NCBI RefSeq assembly: GCF_014851565.1
Contig: NZ_JACVAA010000001.1
Coordinates: 62,001-126,000 of the forward strand
Length of the DNA stretch: 64,000 nt
Source of the DNA: Pseudomonas sp. PDM15
Lineage (GTDB): Bacteria > Pseudomonadota > Gammaproteobacteria > Pseudomonadales > Pseudomonadaceae
Direction of reading: 5' to 3'
The translations under genes and the position numbers were made by a program. Positions 1 through 6,875 of the stretch are shown here, piece by piece (the stretch's first letter is position 1; each line of letters starts with the position of its first letter). The notes beneath the pieces are model-generated. The model was given only the letters and a program-made list of their open reading frames with translations, searched no databases and was not told the DNA's origin.

Positions 1-381
1 GATGACTGGTCGCTGGCGCCGCTCTGCGTGGTGCGCCAGGGGCGGGTGGCGGTGGCCGACGAGGTGGCCGAGCTGCTCGGCGCGAAGATGGTGGTGATCC
101 TGATCGGCGAGCGTCCGGGGCTGAGTTCGCCGGACAGCCTCGGCCTGTATTTCACCTACGCGCCGAAAGTCGGCCTCACCGATGCCTTTCGCAACTGCAT
201 CTCCAACGTACGCCTGGAGGGGATGAGCTACGGTGTGGCCGCGCACAAGCTTCTGTACCTGATGCGCGAGGCCTGCCGGCGCAAGCTGTCTGGCGTCAGC
301 CTCAAAGACGAGGCCGAGCTGCCAGTCCTGGAAGGCGAGCAGCCGACGCGGCTGAATTTTCTGGTGGATTCGCTGCAGTAG
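1..381 (+). CDS. eutC: Ethanolamine ammonia-lyase small subunit, C-terminal part (5' end outside window)
   Basis: This is the last 126 codons of eutC. The reading frame is open from base 1 and ends at TAG 379-381. EutC is the light subunit of the adenosylcobalamin-dependent enzyme that splits ethanolamine into acetaldehyde and ammonia. Family-typical C-terminal stretches are visible: the [14 protein letters not shown] block, then [17 protein letters not shown], which in the family contribute to cobalamin binding and the EutB interface. The family is about 270 residues, so roughly the first half is missing because of the window edge, not because of a mutation. EutB should lie just upstream, outside the window. 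The gene converges on urtE with a 26-base gap. The stop codon lies in a GTAGGAGCGGGC string that resembles the edge of a Pseudomonas REP element. Confidence 0.93.
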   Translation, partial: DDWSLAPLCVVRQGRVAVADEVAELLGAKMVVILIGERPGLSSPDSLGLYFTYAPKVGLTDAFRNCISNVRLEGMSYGVAAHKLLYLMREACRRKLSGVSLKDEAELPVLEGEQPTRLNFLVDSLQ

Positions 382-407
382 GAGCGGGCGCGACGCACCC
401 GCCTGCC

Positions 408-1106
408 TCAGATTGCCACCAGCCCGCGCACGCCGTCGGCCTCCATGGTTTCGCCACGGCCCTGCTGGACGATCTCGCCGCGGCTCATCACGAGGTACTG
501 GTCGGCCAGCTCGGCGGCGAAGTCATAGAACTGCTCGACCAGCAGGATGGCCATATCGCCGCGTTCCGCGAGTTTTCTGATGACCACGCCGATCTCCTTG
601 ATCACCGAGGGCTGGATACCCTCGGTGGGCTCGTCGAGGATCAGCAGGCGCGGCTTGCTGGCCAGCGCGCGGCCGATGGCCAACTGTTGCTGCTGGCCGC
701 CGGAGAGGTCGCCGCCACGGCGCTGCTTCATCTCGCGCAGCACCGGGAACAGCTCGTAGATGAACTCGGGGACGGTCTTCGCCTCGCTGGCGCCGAAACG
801 GGAGAGGCCCATCAGCAGGTTCTCTTCCACGGTCAGGCGCGGGAAGATCTCGCGGCCCTGCGGGACGTAGGCGATGCCGGCGTGCACGCGCTGATGCGGC
901 TTGTGACCGTTGATGGTCTGGCCCTCCCAGGCGATGCTGCCTTCCTTGGCCGGGATCAGGCCCATCAGGCATTTCAGCAATGTGGTCTTGCCCACGCCGT
1001 TGCGGCCGAGCAGGCAGGTGACTTCGCCAACCTTGGCCTCGAAGGACAGGCCGCGCAGGATGTGGCTGCCGCCGTAGTACTGGTGGAGTTTGTCGACTTG
1101 CAGCAT
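408..1106 (-). CDS. urtE: Urea ABC transporter ATP-binding protein UrtE
   Basis: A 232-residue cytoplasmic ATPase of the branched-chain amino acid (LivF-like) class, the second ATPase of the UrtABCDE high-affinity urea importer. Visible motifs are Walker A GRNGVGKTT (about residues 35-43), signature LSGGQQQQLAIGRAL, Walker B LLILDEP and a switch His in LLVEQ-F near residue 190. It is the last gene of the atzF-gntR-urtABCDE operon and starts 3 bases after the urtD stop (ATG at 1106). UrtE rather than LivF is assigned from its place after UrtD and from the linked UrtA. It converges with eutC. Confidence 0.95.
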   Translation of the reverse strand: MLQVDKLHQYYGGSHILRGLSFEAKVGEVTCLLGRNGVGKTTLLKCLMGLIPAKEGSIAWEGQTINGHKPHQRVHAGIAYVPQGREIFPRLTVEENLLMGLSRFGASEAKTVPEFIYELFPVLREMKQRRGGDLSGGQQQQLAIGRALASKPRLLILDEPTEGIQPSVIKEIGVVIRKLAERGDMAILLVEQFYDFAAELADQYLVMSRGEIVQQGRGETMEADGVRGLVAI

Positions 1107-1109
1107 GGT

Positions 1110-1961
1110 TCAGCGCCCCAGATAGACTTCGATAACCCGTTCGTTGGCCTGCACTTCTTCCAGTGAGCCCTCGGCCAGCACGCTGCCCTGGTGCAGCACG
1201 GTGACATGGTCGGCGATGGTGCCGACGAAGCCCATGTCGTGCTCGACCACCATCAGCGAGTGCTTGCGCGCCAGCGACTTGAACAGCTCGGCGGTGAACT
1301 CAGTCTCGGCGTCGGTCATGCCGGCCACCGGCTCGTCGAGCAGCAGCAGTTGCGGGTCCTGGACCAGCAGCATGCCGATCTCGAGGAACTGCTTCTGGCC
1401 GTGCGACAGCAGCCCGGCCGGGCGATGGCGCGAGCCTTCCAGGCGAATGGTGGTCAACACTTCCTCGATACGCTCCTTCTGCGCGCCGGAGAGGCGGGCG
1501 CGCAGGCTGGCCCATACCGATTTGTCGGTCTTCAGTGCCAGCTCCAGGTTCTCGAACACACTCAGCGCCTCGAACACCGTGGGCTTCTGGAACTTGCGGC
1601 CGATGCCGGCCTGGGCGATCTCGACCTCGCTCATCTGAGTCAGGTCGAGGGTCTCGCCGAAGTAGGCGTGGCCATTGTCCGGGCGGGTCTTGCCGGTGAT
1701 CACGTCCATCATGGTGGTCTTGCCGGCGCCATTGGGGCCGATGATGCAGCGCAGTTCGCCGACACCGATGTACAGGTTGAGGTCGGTGATGGCGCGGAAG
1801 CCGTCGAAGCTGACGTTGATGCCTTCCAGAGTAAGGATGGTGCCATGGCGCACATCCAGGCCCTTGGCCGCGGCGCTGCCGAGGCCGACCGCATCGCGGC
1901 CGCTGCCGGCCGGGTCGAAGGCGGGTTCGAGCATGAATTCGGGTACCGGAGCGGCTCTCAT
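1110..1961 (-). CDS. urtD: Urea ABC transporter ATP-binding protein UrtD
   Basis: A 283-residue LivG-like ATPase of the urea importer. Motifs seen are Walker A GPNGAGKTT (about residues 74-82), signature LSHGQKQFLEIGMLL, Walker B LLLLDEP and the switch region VVEHDMGFV. About 35 residues precede the ABC domain, longer than LivG, which is common in UrtD. The ATG overlaps the urtC stop by 4 bases (1958-1961), so the two are probably translationally coupled. Assignment rests on sequence class and operon context. Confidence 0.95.
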   Translation of the reverse strand: MRAAPVPEFMLEPAFDPAGSGRDAVGLGSAAAKGLDVRHGTILTLEGINVSFDGFRAITDLNLYIGVGELRCIIGPNGAGKTTMMDVITGKTRPDNGHAYFGETLDLTQMSEVEIAQAGIGRKFQKPTVFEALSVFENLELALKTDKSVWASLRARLSGAQKERIEEVLTTIRLEGSRHRPAGLLSHGQKQFLEIGMLLVQDPQLLLLDEPVAGMTDAETEFTAELFKSLARKHSLMVVEHDMGFVGTIADHVTVLHQGSVLAEGSLEEVQANERVIEVYLGR

Positions 1962-3049
1962 TGGTCCTTCTCCTTGCGCAGCAGTCCTATGACCCCTTTG
2001 GGCAGGAACAGGGTGATGACGATGAATAGCGCGCCCAGGGCGAACAGCCAGTATTCAGGGAAGGCCACGGTGAACCAGCTCTTCATGCCGTTGACCAGGC
2101 CGGCGCCGAGCAGTGGGCCGATCAGCGTGCCGCGACCGCCGAGGGCGACCCAGATGGCGGCCTCGATGGAGTTGGTCGGCGACATCTCGCTGGGGTTGAT
2201 GATGCCCACTTGCGGCACGTACAGCGCGCCAGCCAGGCCGCACAGAACGGCGGAGAGCACCCAGATAAACAGCTTGTAGCCGCGCGGATCGTAGCCGCAG
2301 AACATCAGGCGGTTCTCCGCGTCGCGCAGGGCGGTGAGCACCCGGCCGAACTTGCTGCGCGCCAGGGCGAAGCCCAGCGCCAGGCTGCCGGCCAGCAGCA
2401 GCACGGTGCAGAAGAACAGAAAGGCGCGGGTGCCCGGCGCGGTGATGTCGAAGCCGAGTATCGTCCTGAAATTGGTGAAGCCGTTATTGCCGCCAAACCC
2501 CGTTTCATTACGGAAGAACAGCAGCATGCCGGCGAAGGTCAGCGCCTGGGTCATGATCGAGAAGTACACGCCCTTGATCCGCGAGCGGAAGGCGAAGAAG
2601 CCGAACACCAGGGCCAGCAGGCCGGGCGCCAGCACCACCAGGCACAGGGCCCAGAGGAAGTTGCTGGTGCCGTACCAGTACCAGGGCAATTCGGTCCAGG
2701 CGAGGAAGCTCATGAACGCCGGCAGGCCATCCCCCGCGCTTTGACGCATGAGATACATGCCCATGGCGTAGCCGCCGAGGGCGAAGAACAGGCCGTGGCC
2801 CAGCGAGAGCATGCCGGCGTAGCCCCAGACCAGATCCAGCGCCAACGCGACGATGGCGTAGCAGAGGATCTTGCCGACTAGGGTCAGGCCATAGGCCGAG
2901 ACGTGCAGGGCGTTGTCCGCCGGCAGCAGGTGCAGCAGCGGCATGGCCAGCAGCACCAGCAGGATCAGGCCGCCGACGGTTAGAGAAGCCTTCGGGCCGA
3001 TGGCGTTGCTCGCCCGTGCGAGAAGCGTTTGATTGAGTGGCATGGTCAT
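1958..3049 (-). CDS. urtC: Urea ABC transporter permease UrtC
   Basis: A 363-residue inner-membrane permease of the LivM class with about ten hydrophobic segments and the conserved YAGMLSLGHGLFFALGGY block near residues 75-92. It pairs with UrtB to form the urea channel. The ATG overlaps the urtB TGA (urtB stop 3049-3051, urtC ATG 3047-3049). An alternative ATG two codons later (MPLNQ) cannot be excluded. Its length and the linkage to UrtA, UrtB and UrtD support UrtC over an amino-acid permease. Confidence 0.94.
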   Translation of the reverse strand: MTMPLNQTLLARASNAIGPKASLTVGGLILLVLLAMPLLHLLPADNALHVSAYGLTLVGKILCYAIVALALDLVWGYAGMLSLGHGLFFALGGYAMGMYLMRQSAGDGLPAFMSFLAWTELPWYWYGTSNFLWALCLVVLAPGLLALVFGFFAFRSRIKGVYFSIMTQALTFAGMLLFFRNETGFGGNNGFTNFRTILGFDITAPGTRAFLFFCTVLLLAGSLALGFALARSKFGRVLTALRDAENRLMFCGYDPRGYKLFIWVLSAVLCGLAGALYVPQVGIINPSEMSPTNSIEAAIWVALGGRGTLIGPLLGAGLVNGMKSWFTVAFPEYWLFALGALFIVITLFLPKGVIGLLRKEKDQ

Positions 3050-4620
3050 CAGTCGATCACCCGTCCCTTGAGAGCGAAGAGGCCTTGCGGACGTTTCTGG
3101 ATAAACAGAATGATCAGCGCGAGGATCAGGATCTTGCCGAGCACGGCGCCGATCTGCGGCTCCAGCAGCTTGTTGGCGATGCCGAGGCCGAAGGCCGCCA
3201 ACACGCTACCGGCCAGTTGGCCGACGCCGCCGAGCACCACTACCAGGAAGGAGTCGATGATGTAGCTCTGGCCCAGGTCCGGGCCGACGTTGCCGATCTG
3301 CGACAGGGCCACACCGCCGAGGCCGGCGATTCCGGAGCCGAGGCCGAAGGCGAGCATGTCCACCTGGCCGGTGGGTACGCCGCAGCAGGCGGCCATATTG
3401 CGGTTCTGCGTCACGGCGCGGACGTTGAGGCCCAGGCGGGTCTTGTTCAGCAGCAGCCAGGTCAAGGCAACCACAAAGAGCGCGAAGCCGATGATCACCA
3501 TGCGGCTATACGGCAGCACCAGATTGGGCAGCACTTGCACGCCGCCGGACAGCCAGCCGGGGTTCGCGACCTCGACGTTCTGCGCGCCGAAGATCACCCG
3601 CACGGCCTGGATCAGAATCAGGCTGATGCCCCAGGTCGCCAGCAGGGTTTCCAGCGGGCGGCCGTAGAGATGACGGATCACCGTGCGCTCCAGCGCCATG
3701 CCGATGGCGGCGGTGACGAAGAAGGCCACGGGCAGGGCGGCCAGCGGGTAGAGGGCGAGGTAGCCGGGGGCGAACTTCTGGAAGGCGATCTGCACCATGT
3801 AGGTGGTGTAGGCGCCAAGCATCAGCATCTCGCCGTGGGCCATGTTGATCACCCCGAGCAGGCCGAAGGTGATGGCCAGACCCAGGGCGGCCAGCAGCAG
3901 GATCGAGCCGAGGCTCAGACCGCTGAAGGCCTGGCCGAGCAGCTCGCCGACCAGCAGGCGGCGCTTGACCTGGGCCAGGCTGGTCTCGGCGGCGGTGCGG
4001 ACTGCGGCGTCGTTTTCCACGCCTTCGGCCAGCAGGCCTTCCAGACGGGTACGGGCCAGCGGGTCGCCGCTTTCGCCGAGCAGGCGCACGGCTTTCAGGC
4101 GGATCTGCGGGTCGGTGTCGACCAGTTGCAGGTTGGCCAGGGCCAGGGCCAGGGCGGCGCGCACGCCTTCGTCCTGTTCGCCGGCGACGCGGGCGTTGAG
4201 CAGTTCCAGCTGGGCCGGCTTGGCGCTCCTCTGCAGCTGTTGGGCGGCGGCCAGGCGCGTGGCTGCATCGTCGGCGAGCAGTTGCTGGCTGGCCTGCACG
4301 TTGGCCAGCAGGCCGCGCAGGCGGTTGTTCAGGCGCAGCTTCTTCGGCGTGCCTTCGGCGATGGCAGTTGCTTCGGCGGCTTGCCAGCTGCCGTCAACTT
4401 CATAGAAGGCGGCCTTGTTTGCGTCGACGCCGACGCGGCCCTGCTGCAGGGCGTCGAGCAGCGGCTGGCGAGTGGCATCGGGTTGTGCGGCCCAGCTCTC
4501 GAGGAGCTTGGCCTGCTTGGCCGGGTTGGCGGCGACGAAGTCGCTGGCATCGCCGGCATGAGCGGTCAGTGGCAACAGCAGCGCCAGTGACAGCAGGATT
4601 CGGGTAAGGGCAGTGGGCAT
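3049..4620 (-). CDS. urtB: Urea ABC transporter permease UrtB with periplasmic N-terminal extension
   Basis: A 523-residue LivH-class permease. I placed the start at ATG 4620 because the protein then opens with a good signal peptide (MPTALTRILLSLALLLPLTA, cleavage near HAGD). The frame stays open further upstream, but that part runs through a repeat-rich spacer and into antisense of urtA. Residues about 25-230 form an Ala/Leu/Gln-rich helical region without membrane segments, likely periplasmic. The permease core (INMAHGEMLMLGAY block) follows to the C terminus. This extension is known in proteobacterial UrtB, but its function is unknown. The gene is separated from urtA by about 200 bases of inverted repeats and overlaps urtC at its stop codon. 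Confidence 0.93.
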   Translation of the reverse strand: MPTALTRILLSLALLLPLTAHAGDASDFVAANPAKQAKLLESWAAQPDATRQPLLDALQQGRVGVDANKAAFYEVDGSWQAAEATAIAEGTPKKLRLNNRLRGLLANVQASQQLLADDAATRLAAAQQLQRSAKPAQLELLNARVAGEQDEGVRAALALALANLQLVDTDPQIRLKAVRLLGESGDPLARTRLEGLLAEGVENDAAVRTAAETSLAQVKRRLLVGELLGQAFSGLSLGSILLLAALGLAITFGLLGVINMAHGEMLMLGAYTTYMVQIAFQKFAPGYLALYPLAALPVAFFVTAAIGMALERTVIRHLYGRPLETLLATWGISLILIQAVRVIFGAQNVEVANPGWLSGGVQVLPNLVLPYSRMVIIGFALFVVALTWLLLNKTRLGLNVRAVTQNRNMAACCGVPTGQVDMLAFGLGSGIAGLGGVALSQIGNVGPDLGQSYIIDSFLVVVLGGVGQLAGSVLAAFGLGIANKLLEPQIGAVLGKILILALIILFIQKRPQGLFALKGRVID

Positions 4621-4675
4621 GTTGGAACAGTCCTTCGAGTGGAGCCGTGGCCCGGAGTGCATCCAGGCTACGAAC

Positions 4676-4812
4676 ACCCTCTCCCTGTGCGGGCCACCCC
4701 GGCCCCTCTTCCGTGAGCGGGAAAGGGGAGGGAACGCCCCGGCGTTGCTAAGGTGTAGCAAGCAACGCCAGACCGTTCCCTCTCCCACTGGTGGGAGAGG
4801 GCTAGGGAGAGG
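4676..4812. repeat. Nested inverted repeats between urtA and urtB
   Basis: The spacer is packed with dyads: GAGGGAACG 4728-4736 with CGTTCCCTC 4774-4782; inside it GGCGTTGCT 4741-4749 with AGCAACGCC 4761-4769; then CCCTCTCCCAC 4778-4788 with GTGGGAGAGGG 4791-4801, an 11-base perfect dyad with a 2-base loop. A further CCCTCTCCC lies at 4678-4686. The motif looks like a dispersed Pseudomonas palindromic element; a related short version lies at 31446-31469. In the urt transcript it would form stable hairpins just after the urtA stop. By analogy with malE-malF and other transporters, such hairpins can protect or terminate mRNA so that the binding protein is made in excess. Confidence 0.75.
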
Positions 4813-4820
4813 GGCTTTGC

Positions 4821-6086
4821 TTAGTTGGACTTCACCGCGTAGTCCGGCTTCTTGTCGTTGCCGGGGATGAAGGGGCTCCACGGCTGGGCGCGCAGTGGGC
4901 CTTCGGTCTGCCAGACGATGGAGAACTGACCGTCTTCCTGGACTTCGCCGATCATCACCGGCTTGTGCAGGTGGTGGTTGGTCTTGTCCATGGTCAGGGT
5001 GTAGCCGCTCGGCGCGGCGAAGGTCTGGCCGGCCAGGGCATCGCGCACCTTGTCGACGTCGGTGGTGCCGGCCTTTTCCACGGCCTGGGCCCACATGTTG
5101 ATGCCGACGTAGGTGGCTTCCATCGGGTCGTTGGTCACTGCGGTCTGGTAGTTCGGCAGGTTCTTGGCCTTGGCGTAGGCCTTCCACTTGTCGACGAAGG
5201 CGCTGTTGACCGAGTTGTCCACCGACTGGAAGTAGTTCCAGGCAGCCAGTTGGCCTACCAGCGGCTTGGTGTCGATGCCGCGCAGTTCTTCCTCGCCGAC
5301 CGAGAAGGCCACCACCGGGATGTCGGTGGCTTCGATGCCCTGGTTGGCCAGTTCCTTGTAGAACGGCACGTTGGAGTCGCCGTTGACGGTGGAGATCACC
5401 GCAGTCTTGCCGCCGGCGGAGAACTTCTTGATGTTGGCGACAATGGTTTGATAGTCGCTATGACCGAAGGGGGTGTAGACCTCTTCGATGTCCTTGTCGG
5501 CCACGCCCTTGCTGTGCAGGAAGCTGCGCAGGATCTTGTTGGTGGTACGCGGGTAGACGTAGTCGGTGCCCAGCAGGAAGTAGCGCTTGGCGCCGCCGCC
5601 GTCTTCGCTCATCAGGTATTCCACGGCCGGGATGGCCTGCTGGTTTGGCGCCGCGCCGGTGTAGAACACGTTCGGCGACATCTCTTCGCCCTCGTACTGC
5701 ACCGGGTAGAACAGCAGGCCGTTGAGCTCCTCGAACACCGGCAGCACGGACTTGCGCGAGACCGAGGTCCAGCAGCCGAAGACCACGTCGACCTTGTCCT
5801 GGGTCAGCAGCTGGCGCGCCTTCTCGGCGAACAGCGGCCAGTTGGAGGCCGGGTCGACCACCACCGCTTCCAGTTGCTTGCCATTGACGCCACCCTTGGC
5901 GTTGATCTCGTCGATGGTCATCAGCGCCATGTCTTTCAGCGAGGTCTCGGAGATCGCCATGGTGCCGGACAGCGAGTGCAGGATGCCGACCTTGATGGTC
6001 TCGGCGGCCTGTACGGTCCAGGTCATGCCCATGGCGGCGATGGAAGCGGAAAGAGTGAAGGCCTTGATCAGGCTGCGACGTTGCAT
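4821..6086 (-). CDS. urtA: Urea ABC transporter substrate-binding protein UrtA
   Basis: A 421-residue periplasmic binding protein of the urea/amide class (peripla_BP_5). I chose ATG 6086 over the upstream ATG 6104 because GGAG sits 8 bases before it and the protein then starts with a signal peptide, MQRRSLIKAFTLSASIAAMG. That peptide has an RRSLIK motif close to a Tat signal. The mature part begins near AETIKVGILHSLSGTMAISE. Motifs typical of UrtA/FmdD-like proteins include QYEGEEMSPNVFYTGAAPNQQ and the GTDYVYPRTTN block. It is first of the five transporter genes and lies 14 bases after the gntR stop, so it is expected to be cotranscribed with atzF and gntR. Confidence 0.95.
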   Translation of the reverse strand: MQRRSLIKAFTLSASIAAMGMTWTVQAAETIKVGILHSLSGTMAISETSLKDMALMTIDEINAKGGVNGKQLEAVVVDPASNWPLFAEKARQLLTQDKVDVVFGCWTSVSRKSVLPVFEELNGLLFYPVQYEGEEMSPNVFYTGAAPNQQAIPAVEYLMSEDGGGAKRYFLLGTDYVYPRTTNKILRSFLHSKGVADKDIEEVYTPFGHSDYQTIVANIKKFSAGGKTAVISTVNGDSNVPFYKELANQGIEATDIPVVAFSVGEEELRGIDTKPLVGQLAAWNYFQSVDNSVNSAFVDKWKAYAKAKNLPNYQTAVTNDPMEATYVGINMWAQAVEKAGTTDVDKVRDALAGQTFAAPSGYTLTMDKTNHHLHKPVMIGEVQEDGQFSIVWQTEGPLRAQPWSPFIPGNDKKPDYAVKSN

Positions 6087-6100
6087 AGTGCGATCTCCAT

Positions 6101-6871
6101 TCACGAACTTGAGTGTTGAACTGCTGGGTTGTTGTTATCCGTTGTGGCAGTGGAACCAAGGTCATCGCCCTCACCCCGCGTCGCCGGCACCTTCTGTCGA
6201 GCGCTGTGCAACATGTGCAGGGTGATCTTGCGCACTTCCGCCTTGCTCTCCTCGATATGGGTCCTGAGCAATAGCTGTGCCTCTTCGCAACGGCGCGCGA
6301 GGATCGCGCCAAGAATCCGTCCGTGTTCGTCGTAGGTGGCGGCAATCCGTGGCGTCTGGGTGAAGTCCAGGCGCCTTAGAATGCGGATCTTCTCGGTGAC
6401 CTCCAGGTGCACGCGTGCCATCTCGCGATTGCCGCCGGCCTCCACCAGCTGGCAATGAAACTGTTCATCGAGCAGGGAAACCGCCCTGCCGTCCCGCAGG
6501 CGCTGCTCGGGTTGCACCAACCAGGTGCAACTGAGTTGTTGCAGTGCGGGGCTCGGCTCGACTTCGGGGCGCCGGCACAGGCGCGCCACCGCCTCCAGTT
6601 CGAGCAGGATGCGCAGGTCGTAGAGCTCCTCGAACTGCTCGAAATCCAGCGGGCTGACCTGCCAGCCGCTGCGGAAGTGCACTTGCACCTGGCCCTCGCG
6701 CTGCAGGCGGTACAGCGCCTGGCGCACCGGCGTGCGGCTGGCCGCCATGCGCTCGGCCACCTCGCCCTCGCTGAAGCGATCGCCCGGCAGCAGGCGGAAC
6801 TCGAAGATGTCCTCCTTGAGCTGCCGGTAGATGGCGTCGGCCAGACTGGGTGGCGCTGCGCGCTTGGGCAT
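6101..6871 (-). CDS. GntR-family (FCD/FadR-type) transcriptional regulator
   Basis: A 256-residue regulator. The N-terminal winged helix-turn-helix (about residues 8-72; LADAIYRQLKEDIFEFRLLP, then EVAERMAASRTPVRQALYRL) is the classic GntR reader. Residues about 85-225 form an all-helical FCD effector domain with the usual Asp/His ligands (YDLRILLELEAV; DEQFHCQLVEAGGN; EHGRILGAI). A longer open frame upstream runs antisense-frame through atzF and is not credible, so the start is ATG 6871, five bases below the atzF stop. Lying between atzF and urtA in one operon, it probably senses urea, allophanate or a related metabolite and controls the operon. A matching palindrome sits at 8688-8699. The effector is unknown. 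Confidence 0.88.
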   Translation of the reverse strand: MPKRAAPPSLADAIYRQLKEDIFEFRLLPGDRFSEGEVAERMAASRTPVRQALYRLQREGQVQVHFRSGWQVSPLDFEQFEELYDLRILLELEAVARLCRRPEVEPSPALQQLSCTWLVQPEQRLRDGRAVSLLDEQFHCQLVEAGGNREMARVHLEVTEKIRILRRLDFTQTPRIAATYDEHGRILGAILARRCEEAQLLLRTHIEESKAEVRKITLHMLHSARQKVPATRGEGDDLGSTATTDNNNPAVQHSSS

Positions 6872-6875
6872 GGAC

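Noticed and set aside
3037..4590. Long plus-strand open frame of 517 codons antisense to urtB
   Set aside because: Gln/Gly/Ala/His-rich composition without domains is the usual mirror of a high-GC coding strand; urtB on the other strand has clear permease motifs.
4621..5187. N-terminal extension of UrtB through the repeat block and into urtA
   Set aside because: Would run antisense-like sequence from repeats and another gene; ATG 4620 gives a proper signal peptide.
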